The notes under the pieces: generated by a model
The model's input: only the letters and a program-made list of their open reading frames with translations
Databases searched by the model: none
Told to the model about the DNA's origin: nothing
Shown: in pieces, positions 1 through 6,782 of the stretch
Numbering within the stretch: position 1 is the first letter of the stretch
How the letters are laid out: each line of letters begins with the position of its first letter
Translations under genes and position numbers: made by a program
Source of the DNA: JBGPGW01 sp046349515
Lineage (GTDB): Bacteria; Pseudomonadota; Alphaproteobacteria; CADEGL01
Assembly: GCA_046349515.1 (NCBI GenBank)
Contig: JAXMCE010000033.1
Span: 1-8,426, forward strand
Direction of reading: 5' to 3'
Length of the DNA stretch: 8,426 nt

Positions 1-151
1 GTCGCCATGATCCGCGGGAAGCTGTTGGAGACGGCATGGGGGGCAAGTCCATGGGAAGGCCAAAGGTGGATTCTAGCGTCATAGGCTCGGAGGGACCAGT
101 GACCGAAGGGATGACTGGCGACCGGCCTCGCCGTGCCGTCGATCGGGGCGT

Positions 152-157
152 TATAGT
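152..157 (+). promoter_or_regulatory. Possible -10 element for the DUF2817 pair
   Basis: TATAGT matches five of six bases of the sigma-70 -10 consensus, in a GC-rich setting where such hexamers are scarce. It would place the transcript start near 164, just upstream of the Shine-Dalgarno sequence, giving a leader of about 18 nt. No good -35 box is seen at the usual 16-18 nt spacing, so this is a weak prediction. Confidence 0.3.
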
Positions 158-170
158 GCGTCGGTTTTCG

Positions 171-177
171 GGGAGGA
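171..177 (+). promoter_or_regulatory. Ribosome binding site of the first DUF2817 gene
   Basis: GGGAGGA lies four bases before the GTG at 182 and supports that GTG as the start. No in-frame ATG nearby has a comparable signal. Confidence 0.65.
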
Positions 178-181
178 CACG

Positions 182-1267
182 GTGACCGCCATCACACATT
201 TCTCGGCGAGCTACGGCGAGGGCCGGCAAAAATTCCTCGACGCGGCGAAAGCGGCCGGTGCCGCGATCACGACCCATTCGCATCCGGGCCGTGGGCCGGA
301 TGGAGGGGCCTTGGCAACGGATGTCGCGCACTTCGGCGAGAAGGACGCTCCCAATCTTTTCATCGCGACCTCGGCCACCCACGGCATCGAGGGCTTCTGC
401 GGCTCGGGTTCGATGGTCGGCTGGATGGCGGAGGGCCTCGTCCGCGAACGGCCGAAGGGAACGGCCATTCTTCTTGTTCATGCGCTCAACCCGCACGGCT
501 TCGCCCACGAGCGGCGGGTGACGGAGGACAATGTCGACCTCAATCGCAACTTCGTGGACCACGCGCGGCCCTATCCCGTGAATGCGGGGTACGCGGATTT
601 GCACGCCCATCTCGTGCCAAGCGCCTGGGACGGAGCGCCGCGGCAGACGGCCGATCAAGCGATCGCGGCCTACATTGCGCGTCACGGCCACGGGGCGTAC
701 CAGGCCGCCGTCACCCAGGGGCAATACAGCCATGTCGATGGGCTTTTCTTCGGCGGCACGGCGCCGACGTGGTCCAACCGGACCTGGCGCGAGATCCTGA
801 AGACGCATGCCGCGCGTCGGCGGCACGTCGCGGTGCTCGATTTCCACACCGGCCTCGGTCCCAGGGGCTACGGCGAGATCCAATTCGAGCGGGGACCGAA
901 CGATCCCGAATACCTGCGCCTGCAATCATGGTTCGACGGGGAAGCGACCTCGCCCGACGACGGCAGCTCGAGCTCGGCCGCGATCAGCGGCTACATGGCC
1001 TCGGCCGTGGCGGAGGAATGCCCGGACGCCGTTCGAAGCTGCTTTGCCGTCGAGTACGGTACGCGCCCGCTCGATCAGGTTCTCGACGCCGTGCGCGCGG
1101 ACAATTGGCTGTATGCGCGGGGCAAGGTCGATTCGCCGTTGGGCCGGACGATCAAGCGGGCGATCCGTGACGCATTCTACGGCGAGGACGAGCGCTGGAA
1201 GACGGATGTGTTCGAGCGCGCGGTCTCGGTCGCCCGGAAGACGCTGCGTGGACTGGCCGGAAGCTAA
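182..1267 (+). CDS. DUF2817 family M14-like zinc hydrolase (paralogue 1)
   Basis: This 361-residue protein has no signal peptide or membrane segment, so it is probably cytoplasmic. It looks like a DUF2817 protein, a group related to M14 zinc carboxypeptidases and succinylglutamate desuccinylase/aspartoacylase enzymes. The visible catalytic set is complete: HxxE at H67/E70 (zinc ligands), an arginine pair at 111-112 with N121-R122 in a DLNRNF motif (carboxylate binding), H222 in DFHTG (third zinc ligand) and E291 in VEYGT (general base). By family analogy it would remove a C-terminal residue or an acyl group from a small amide; the substrate is unknown. The GTG start is set by GGGAGGA at 171-177. 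A paralogue follows after 47 nt and the two are probably co-transcribed. Family assignment is firm; the exact reaction is inferred. Confidence 0.85.
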   Translation: MTAITHFSASYGEGRQKFLDAAKAAGAAITTHSHPGRGPDGGALATDVAHFGEKDAPNLFIATSATHGIEGFCGSGSMVGWMAEGLVRERPKGTAILLVHALNPHGFAHERRVTEDNVDLNRNFVDHARPYPVNAGYADLHAHLVPSAWDGAPRQTADQAIAAYIARHGHGAYQAAVTQGQYSHVDGLFFGGTAPTWSNRTWREILKTHAARRRHVAVLDFHTGLGPRGYGEIQFERGPNDPEYLRLQSWFDGEATSPDDGSSSSAAISGYMASAVAEECPDAVRSCFAVEYGTRPLDQVLDAVRADNWLYARGKVDSPLGRTIKRAIRDAFYGEDERWKTDVFERAVSVARKTLRGLAGS

Positions 1268-1302
1268 GACGGCATGTTGGATAACCGGATTCCTTGGCCG
1301 AT

Positions 1303-1310
1303 GGGGAGGA
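1303..1310 (+). promoter_or_regulatory. Ribosome binding site that fixes the start of paralogue 2
   Basis: GGGGAGGA ends four bases before the ATG at 1315. A longer in-frame reading from the TTG at 1294 would put this Shine-Dalgarno sequence inside the coding region, and the seven extra residues are not matched in the paralogue. The ATG at 1315 is therefore preferred. Confidence 0.7.
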
Positions 1311-1314
1311 GCAC

Positions 1315-2394
1315 ATGACGGATACGTTCTCGCGCACCTACGCGGAAGCGCGCGGCAAGTTCCTCGATGCGGCGAAGGGAGCGGGCGCGGCCCTCACGAC
1401 CTATGCCCATCCGGGCCAGGGACCCGATGGCGGCGCGCTCGCGACGGACGTCGCGCGCCTGGGCGAGTCGAACGCGCCCAATCTCTTCATCGCGACCTCG
1501 GCCACCCACGGCGTCGAAGGCTTTTGCGGCTCGGGCTGCATGGTGGGGTTCCTCGAGAAGCGCCTCCACGCCGAGCTGCCGCGGGGCACCGCCATGGTGC
1601 TCGTCCATGCGATCAACCCCCATGGCTTCGCCCATGAGCGGCGCGTGAACGAGGACAACGTCGACCTCAACCGCAACTTCGTCGACCACGCGGCACCGCG
1701 CGCACCCAATGCGGCCTATGACGCCATTCACGCGATGCAAGTCCCGGAGGATTGGGATGGACCGGCGCGCGCCGAGGCCGATCGCCACATCGCGGCCTAC
1801 ATCGCGGCGCACGGCATGAAGACGTACCAGGCGGCGGTGACCGGCGGGCAGTACACGCATCCCGACGGGCTTTTCTACGGCGGGCGAGCGCCCGTCTGGT
1901 CGCACCGGACCTGGCGCGAGATCATCAAGACCCATGTGGCGCCCGTTCGGCGCGTGGCCTATGTCGATTTCCACACCGGCCTCGGCCCCCGCGGCTACGG
2001 TGAGCCCATCTCGCGGGAGGCGCCGGACTCGCCCGTCTTCCACCGCGCCCGCGCCTGGTACGGTGCGGAAGTCACCTCGACGCGGGGCGGCACCTCGACC
2101 TCGGCCGTCGTCGAAGGCGACACCTCGCGCGCGTTCGAGTCAGGTCCCCACGCGCCCGAGGTGACGACGGTCGCGCTCGAATTCGGCACGCGGCCGGTGG
2201 AGGATGTGCTGGGCGCGCTTCGGGCGGACAACTGGCTCTATCTTCGCGGCAAAGTCGATTCGCCGCTCGGCCGCACGATCAAGCGCCAGATCCGCGACGC
2301 CTTCTACGGGGAGGACGATCCGTGGAAGCGTTCGGTCCTGGAGCGGGGATTCGACATCGCGCGGAAGGCGTTCCGGGGCGTGAGCCAGAGCTGA
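1315..2394 (+). CDS. DUF2817 family M14-like zinc hydrolase (paralogue 2)
   Basis: This 359-residue protein is a tandem paralogue of the preceding gene, identical at roughly three-fifths of positions by eye and almost collinear with it. It keeps the same M14-type set: H65 and E68 (HGVE), N119-R120 (DLNRNF), H220 (DFHTG) and E289 (LEFGT), so it should be an active zinc hydrolase. No signal peptide or membrane helix is seen. The strongest divergence from paralogue 1 lies between residues 231 and 285, between the third zinc ligand and the general base; in M14 enzymes this part of the fold helps form the specificity pocket. That suggests a different substrate preference, not simple redundancy. 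The C-terminal third (RADNWLY, then KVDSPLGRTIKR and RDAFYGED) is nearly invariant between the two. The stop codon is four bases from the stop of the opposing ligase gene. Confidence 0.85.
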   Translation: MTDTFSRTYAEARGKFLDAAKGAGAALTTYAHPGQGPDGGALATDVARLGESNAPNLFIATSATHGVEGFCGSGCMVGFLEKRLHAELPRGTAMVLVHAINPHGFAHERRVNEDNVDLNRNFVDHAAPRAPNAAYDAIHAMQVPEDWDGPARAEADRHIAAYIAAHGMKTYQAAVTGGQYTHPDGLFYGGRAPVWSHRTWREIIKTHVAPVRRVAYVDFHTGLGPRGYGEPISREAPDSPVFHRARAWYGAEVTSTRGGTSTSAVVEGDTSRAFESGPHAPEVTTVALEFGTRPVEDVLGALRADNWLYLRGKVDSPLGRTIKRQIRDAFYGEDDPWKRSVLERGFDIARKAFRGVSQS

Positions 2395-2403
2395 GCGATC
2401 AGC
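2390..2403. repeat. Small hairpin spanning both convergent stop codons
   Basis: GCTGA (2390-2394), loop GCGA and TCAGC (2399-2403) form a perfect five-pair stem. The plus-strand loop fits the GNRA tetraloop pattern. The left arm contains the TGA of the hydrolase gene and the right arm the complement of the TGA of the ligase gene. No T-run follows on either strand, so it is not a classical terminator; it might protect transcript ends or be chance. Confidence 0.3.
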
Positions 2404-4054
2404 GCCAGACCTTGTCCTCGGCGTCGTAGGCGCCGATGCGGAGATCGGGTTTCTCCTTGCGGAGCGTCTGTTTCTCGATCTTGTCGGACGGCGTCGTCGG
2501 CACTTCTTTTCTGTACTCGATGTAACGCGGCATCTTGAAGCGCGCGAGGTGCTTGGCGCAATGCGCCAGCACCGCTTCGGGCGACAGCGTCTCGGGGCCG
2601 AGACCGGGATGGAGGACGAGGTAGACCTTGACCTCCTCGCCGCGCCGGTCGTCGGGCACGGGAACCGCGGCCGCGCGCTCGACGCCCGGAAGGCCGAGCA
2701 GCACCGTCTCGATCTCGACCGCCGAGATGTTCTCGTTGTTGCGGCGGATGATGTCCTTCATGCGGCCGAGGAAGTGGAAGAAGCCATCAGGGTCGCGATA
2801 GGCGCGGTCGCCCGAGCGGTGCCAGTCGCCGAAGAAGGAATCGCGGTTGGCCTCCGGCTTCTTGTAGTAGCCCTCGAGGATGCCGGGTCCGCGCACGCAG
2901 ATCTCGCCTGTCTCGCCGTCGGGGAGCGCCCGCCCGGTCTCATTCGCGATCATCACCTCGCGGAAGGGCGCGGCGACGCCGATGCAATCGGGGCCGATCT
3001 TGTGGGCCGCGGCGAGCGGCATGTAGGTCGCGATGCCGTTCTCCGTCATGCCGTAGATGTTGCGCACGGGGCAGCCGAAGCGCCCTTCGATCGCGGTCTG
3101 CACTTCGGGCAGGTAGGCGGCCGAGACGTGGAGGAATTTGAGGTCGTTCCGCGAATCCTCCGGCGGCAGTGCCTGCTTCAGGATCGCGTTGGTAACGAGC
3201 GTGTATTCCGAGCGCGTCTCCCGCACCCAGGACATGAAGCGGCGGATCGAGAGTTGCGGCGCGATCGAGAGCGTGGCGCCGAGATGGAGGGCGAAGAGGA
3301 ACACCGCCTGGCCCGCCATGTAATAGAAGGGATGAGCCAGGAACACGCGGCCGATGCCGAGATGGCGAAGCTCGAGCGTGCCGATCTTGGCGAAAGTGAA
3401 CCAGTGGCGGTGCGACAGCATCACGCCCTTGGGGAATCCGGTCGTGCCTGAGGTGTATTGGATGGTGAGGCGATCGTCGAGCGCGGGCGCGTCGGCGACG
3501 GTGAAATCTTCGCGGCCGCTCGCGAGCACCTCGTCCCAGGCGGGCATGGCGCCCGCATCCCCGCCGAAGACGATGGTGCGGGACGATGCCGGCCGTGCGG
3601 CGCCAAGCTCATCGAGAAGGTCCGTCAAGCCGTGGTCGATGACGAGCCAGGATGCGTCCGAATCGGCGAGCACATAGGCAAGCTCCCGCGCGGTGTAGCG
3701 CACGTTGATCGGCACCATGACAGCGCCGAGCCGCGCGATCGCGAGCCAGGCGATCGGCCAGGCGGGGGAGTTCGCCATCATCACGCCCACATGCGCGCCC
3801 TTCCTGAGCCCGCGGTCGTGGAGCGCGCTCGCGAGCCGGCTCACGCGGCGATCGAGCGCGCGGTAGGTGAGCGTCCGGTCGCTGAGATCGCCCGGCGCCT
3901 CGAAGAAGGTGAAAGCCGTCCGGTCACCGAGCGTCTCGGCGCGCTCGCGCAAGAAGGCGCCGAGGTTCGGGGGGAACGGCTCGCTCTCGACGAGGCGGTG
4001 CATGGCCTCGGTCGAGGGCAGGACGGGCCGGGAGACTCGTTTCGGCTGCTCCAT
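2399..4054 (-). CDS. AMP-forming acyl-CoA ligase, CaiC-like
   Basis: This 551-residue member of the ANL adenylating family should activate a carboxylic acid with ATP and transfer it to coenzyme A in the cytoplasm. Visible motifs: P-loop YTSGTTGFPKG (200-210), YGMTE (334-338), the SGD aspartate (D416), the hinge region GRMKD (430-434) and the C-terminal catalytic lysine K525 in TPSDKIEK. The segment DIIRRNNENISAVEIE (434-449) resembles the crotonobetaine/carnitine-CoA ligase (CaiC) style of subfamily more than FadD or Acs, but substrate cannot be deduced. Two positions are unusual: N440 where family members commonly have glycine (GEN), and D524 where glycine is usual before the lysine (SGK). 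The gene is last in the minus-strand operon; its ATG lies three bases after the preceding stop, with GAGAGGG at 4063-4069 inside the end of that gene. Function class is confident; substrate unknown. Confidence 0.9.
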   Translation of the reverse strand: MEQPKRVSRPVLPSTEAMHRLVESEPFPPNLGAFLRERAETLGDRTAFTFFEAPGDLSDRTLTYRALDRRVSRLASALHDRGLRKGAHVGVMMANSPAWPIAWLAIARLGAVMVPINVRYTARELAYVLADSDASWLVIDHGLTDLLDELGAARPASSRTIVFGGDAGAMPAWDEVLASGREDFTVADAPALDDRLTIQYTSGTTGFPKGVMLSHRHWFTFAKIGTLELRHLGIGRVFLAHPFYYMAGQAVFLFALHLGATLSIAPQLSIRRFMSWVRETRSEYTLVTNAILKQALPPEDSRNDLKFLHVSAAYLPEVQTAIEGRFGCPVRNIYGMTENGIATYMPLAAAHKIGPDCIGVAAPFREVMIANETGRALPDGETGEICVRGPGILEGYYKKPEANRDSFFGDWHRSGDRAYRDPDGFFHFLGRMKDIIRRNNENISAVEIETVLLGLPGVERAAAVPVPDDRRGEEVKVYLVLHPGLGPETLSPEAVLAHCAKHLARFKMPRYIEYRKEVPTTPSDKIEKQTLRKEKPDLRIGAYDAEDKVWR

Positions 4055-4057
4055 CGC

Positions 4058-4948
4058 TTATGCCCTCTCGGGCCGTGGCGCCCGTCGTTGCCGCTCGCGA
4101 TGGACGACATAGAGCCCGGCGCCGATGACGATGACAAGCCCGGCCACGGTCCATGTGTCCGGCAGGTCGCCGAAGACGAGGAAGCCCATGACCGTGGCCG
4201 ACACGATCTGCGTGTAGAAGAACGGTGCGAGCGCCGAGGCATCGGCGTGGTCGAAGGCCTTGATGATGAGGTAGGAGGCCGCGCCGTAGATAAGGCCGAC
4301 CGCGGCGAACCACAGCCAGTCGACGAAGGACGGCTCGATCCAAACGGAAACCAGGATGGGGCTCAAGGCGACGGCGCCGAACAGATTGAAATAGAGGAAG
4401 GTGGTGAGCGCGTGGTCGGTCGCGGCGAGCGCGCGCGTCGCGATCTGGAAAAGCGATCCGAACACGGCCGAGCCGAGCGGCAGGAGCGTCGCCCATTCGG
4501 TGTCGAGGTTGGGACGCATGATGACGAGGATGCCCGCGAAGCCGATGCACACGGCCGACCAGCGGTGGATGCCCACGCGCTCGCCGAGAAGCGGCACCGA
4601 GAACGCCACGACGAAGAGCGGATTCGCGAAGGTGATGGCGATCGCCTGGACGAGCGGCAGATAGGTGAGGCCGCTCACGAAGAAGATCGACGAGACGAGG
4701 GTGAAGAGCCCGCGGAGCGCCTGGAGACCCGGCCGGGCCGTGCGCGCGAGCGACCATCGCCCGAACAGGCTGAAAAGGATCGCGACGATGACGCACTGCG
4801 CCGCATAGCGCATCCAGATGACCTGCATCACGGGGTAGGTGGCAGTCAGATATTTCGTCACCGTGTCGCTCACCGGTATGAGCGAAACCCCTGCGATCAT
4901 GAGCAGGATGCCCGTGAGTGCGTTGCCGCGCAGCGCGCCCTTGGCCAT
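4058..4948 (-). CDS. EamA/DMT family permease (third of the array)
   Basis: This 296-residue inner-membrane protein has about ten hydrophobic segments in two five-helix EamA repeats, the usual size for drug/metabolite transporter family permeases. Typical landmarks are the first helix with VSDTVTKYL (26-34), the inter-helix loop PLLGERVG (119-126) followed by HRW and a GFAGILVIMRP stretch (137-147), and the last helix ending in LYVVHRERQRR. Substrate is unknown; relatives export amino acids, nucleosides or other metabolites, and some import. The start at 4948 is chosen because GAGAGG (minus strand, 4954-4959) sits well before it; an upstream GTG at 4954 overlaps that signal. The Shine-Dalgarno sequence overlaps the stop of the previous DMT gene and the gene ends three bases before the ligase, so translation is probably coupled on both sides. 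Confidence 0.88.
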   Translation of the reverse strand: MAKGALRGNALTGILLMIAGVSLIPVSDTVTKYLTATYPVMQVIWMRYAAQCVIVAILFSLFGRWSLARTARPGLQALRGLFTLVSSIFFVSGLTYLPLVQAIAITFANPLFVVAFSVPLLGERVGIHRWSAVCIGFAGILVIMRPNLDTEWATLLPLGSAVFGSLFQIATRALAATDHALTTFLYFNLFGAVALSPILVSVWIEPSFVDWLWFAAVGLIYGAASYLIIKAFDHADASALAPFFYTQIVSATVMGFLVFGDLPDTWTVAGLVIVIGAGLYVVHRERQRRAPRPERA

Positions 4949-4953
4949 CGGCA

Positions 4954-4959
4954 CCTCTC
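4954..4959 (-). promoter_or_regulatory. Ribosome binding site overlapping the upstream stop codon
   Basis: Read on the minus strand, TGAGAGG combines the end of the TGA of the middle DMT gene with a GAGAGG Shine-Dalgarno sequence, five bases before the ATG at 4948. It decides between ATG 4948 and the GTG six bases upstream, and links termination of one gene to initiation of the next. Confidence 0.55.
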
Positions 4960-5839
4960 AGCCGGCTGCGCGCCTCTCGGCGCGCCGCTCGCGATGAAGG
5001 ATGTAGAGGCCCGATGCGATGACGATGACGAGGCCGAGGATCGTCCAGGCGTCCGGCACGTCGCCGAACCAGAGAAGGCCAAGGACCGTCGCCGAGCCGA
5101 GCTGCGCATAGTTGAACGGGGCCAGCACCGCGGCGCCGGCGAAGTCGAAGGCTTTGATGAGAAGGAAGTGGCCGAGCCCGCCGATGAGGCCCGCGGCCGC
5201 GAACCACAGCCAGGTCTCGTCCGTGACTGCGGTCCAGACGAAGGGTATGGCGGGCGCCAGGGCCACGACGCCGACGAGGCTGCCGTAGAAGAACGTGGTG
5301 ATGGCGGCATCGGAGGCGGCCAGCCGCCGCGTGTAGATCTGATTGAGCGCGTTGCACAGCGCCGCGAGGAGGGCGAGGGAGGCCGCCCAATGGACGACGC
5401 CGAGGCCAGGGCGCATGACGATGAGGATACCCGCGAAGCCGACGGCGACCGCGCCCCAGCGATGCGCCCCGACCCGCTCGCCCAGCAGCGGGACGGACAA
5501 GGCCGCGGTCATGAGACTCTGCGCGAAAAGGATCGTCACCCCGTCGACGAGCGGCACGTATTTGAGCGCGGTGATGAAGAGGATCGTGGCGCCGACCGTG
5601 AGTCCCGCGCGCACGAGCTGGAGACGCGGGCGCCGCGTGCGGGTGAGCGCCCATCGCCCCGACGCCGCGATGAGCGCCACGACGGCGGCCAGCTGCACGA
5701 TGTGGCGCAGCCACAGGATCTCCAGCACGTGGTAGTCGGTGGTGAGATGCTTCGAGATCGCGTCGCTCACCGGAAACAGCGAGACGGCGAGGATCATGAT
5801 GCCGATGCCCTTCAGGACGTGGCCGCGCTCGGCCGTCAT
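4958..5839 (-). CDS. EamA/DMT family permease (second of the array)
   Basis: This 293-residue protein is predicted to lie in the inner membrane with about ten helices in two EamA repeats. It is a paralogue of its two neighbours: VSDAISKHL (24-32) in the first helix, PLLGERVG (117-124) followed by AHRW, GFAGILIVMRP (134-144), and a last helix ending LYILHRERRAERR with a basic tail, which would be cytoplasmic. An open frame continues upstream into the preceding gene, but that part reads as an arginine-rich shadow of the other DMT gene. The first ATG with EamA sequence after it is at 5839. This ATG overlaps the previous stop as ATGA, and no good Shine-Dalgarno sequence precedes it, so translation probably depends on coupling. 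The transported compound cannot be told. Confidence 0.87.
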   Translation of the reverse strand: MTAERGHVLKGIGIMILAVSLFPVSDAISKHLTTDYHVLEILWLRHIVQLAAVVALIAASGRWALTRTRRPRLQLVRAGLTVGATILFITALKYVPLVDGVTILFAQSLMTAALSVPLLGERVGAHRWGAVAVGFAGILIVMRPGLGVVHWAASLALLAALCNALNQIYTRRLAASDAAITTFFYGSLVGVVALAPAIPFVWTAVTDETWLWFAAAGLIGGLGHFLLIKAFDFAGAAVLAPFNYAQLGSATVLGLLWFGDVPDAWTILGLVIVIASGLYILHRERRAERRAAG

Positions 5840-6771
5840 TGGGGGGCGCTCGCCCGTGCGGCCAGGCGCCGCTCGCGGTGGAAGACGTAAAGACCCGAGC
5901 CGATGACGATGAGGACGCCGAGCACGCTGATCCCGTCGGGCAGATAGTGCGAGACGACGAAGCTCACGATCGTGGCCGAGGCGATCTGCGTGTAGGAGAA
6001 GGGGGCGAGCGCCGAGAGCGGCGCCAGCTGGATCGCCTTGATGACGCCGAAATGCGCGATCCCGCCGATGAGCCCCGCGAGGATCATGAGCATCCAGGCG
6101 GTGCCCTGCGGCGGCGTCCAGTAGAAGGGCACGACGAGGCTGATGAAGGCGCCGCCGCCCGCGACGAGATAGAGAAGCGTCGTGATCGGCGGGTCCGTGC
6201 GCACGACCTTCCGCGTGATGATCTGCATGAGCGTGTTGAAGACCGCGGAGACGAGCGCCAGGAGCGCGCCGCCGACCGCCATGCCGAATCCGGGGCGGAA
6301 CACGATGAGCATGCCGATGAAGCCGACGATGACAGCGCTCCAGCGGTGGACTCCCACGCGCTCGCCCAAGAGCGGCACCGAGAAGGCGACCATGAGCAGG
6401 GGGCCGATGAAGATGATGGCGATCGCGTCCACCACTTCGATCAAGCGAAGCGAGGAGACGAAGCACACGGTCGAGAGAACGGCGAGGGCCGCGCGCGCGA
6501 GTTGGAGCTTCAAGTGCGCCGTGCGGAACCAGCGCATGGCCCGCGGCCCGCCGAGCACCGCCGCGAGCATCACGGACTGGAAGACGTAGCGTGCCCAGGT
6601 CACCTGGATCGGGTGGTAGGTGAGCGCCAGGTACTTCGCGATGGCGTCGCTGATCGGATAGAGCGAAACCGCGCCGGCCATGAGCAGCATGGCGCGGGCG
6701 AGGGCGGGCTCATGCGCGACCGCGACGGGACCAACGGCGCGCACGCCCGGCTGCGAGGCGTCGCTCTCCAT
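5836..6771 (-). CDS. EamA/DMT family permease (first of the array)
   Basis: This 311-residue inner-membrane permease of the drug/metabolite transporter family is slightly longer than its two paralogues because of a hydrophilic N-terminus of about 27 residues before the first helix. Landmarks are ISDAIAKYL (40-48), PLLGERVG (133-140) followed by VHRW, GFIGMLIVFRP (150-160), and a last helix ending LYVFHRERR. The frame is open far upstream, but the region beyond 6771 is antisense-like shadow of the MFS gene, and 6771 is the first ATG after the MFS stop, 11 bases downstream of it. The Shine-Dalgarno sequence is weak; an internal ATG at 6690, just before helix 1, is an alternative start but also lacks a good site. 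The gene ends in an ATGA overlap with the next DMT gene. Substrate unknown. Confidence 0.86.
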   Translation of the reverse strand: MESDASQPGVRAVGPVAVAHEPALARAMLLMAGAVSLYPISDAIAKYLALTYHPIQVTWARYVFQSVMLAAVLGGPRAMRWFRTAHLKLQLARAALAVLSTVCFVSSLRLIEVVDAIAIIFIGPLLMVAFSVPLLGERVGVHRWSAVIVGFIGMLIVFRPGFGMAVGGALLALVSAVFNTLMQIITRKVVRTDPPITTLLYLVAGGGAFISLVVPFYWTPPQGTAWMLMILAGLIGGIAHFGVIKAIQLAPLSALAPFSYTQIASATIVSFVVSHYLPDGISVLGVLIVIGSGLYVFHRERRLAARASAPQ

Positions 6772-6782
6772 CGGAGCGTCCG

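Larger units (their letters stand above)
1..181. other. Leader region upstream of the hydrolase pair, no convincing gene
   Basis: No recognisable gene lies here. Base composition is less GC-rich than in the neighbouring genes. A 49-codon frame (ATG at 36, stop at 183-185) has a GGAG five bases before its start and ends in a GTGA overlap with the next gene. Its third-position G+C is only about 65% by count, with ATA and AGG codons, unlike the real genes here, so I do not call it coding. A short inverted repeat, CCAGT (96-100) and ACTGG (114-118), surrounds 13 bases and could be an operator half-site pair or chance. No terminator is visible. Confidence 0.5.

Noticed and set aside
1264..2043. 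Minus-strand 259-codon frame opposite the second hydrolase
   Set aside because: It is antisense to a gene with intact catalytic motifs and its product has no recognisable family features.
3924..5714. Minus-strand 596-codon arginine/histidine-rich frame
   Set aside because: It is an out-of-frame shadow of the DMT genes with no domain signal; the EamA proteins occupy the other frames.
3458..5890. Very long plus-strand open frame (810 codons) across the ligase and DMT genes
   Set aside because: It runs antisense to clear homologous genes and crosses their boundaries. Its product is a low-complexity mix of D, E, R, H and G, as expected when hydrophobic codons with T in the middle are read on the opposite strand in GC-rich DNA.
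4091..5930. Recurring short DNA similarity at the ends of the DMT genes (GATGACGATGA-type strings)
   Set aside because: These encode the shared last helix (VIVI-GLY-HRER) of three paralogues; they reflect protein homology, not an independent repeat or binding site.
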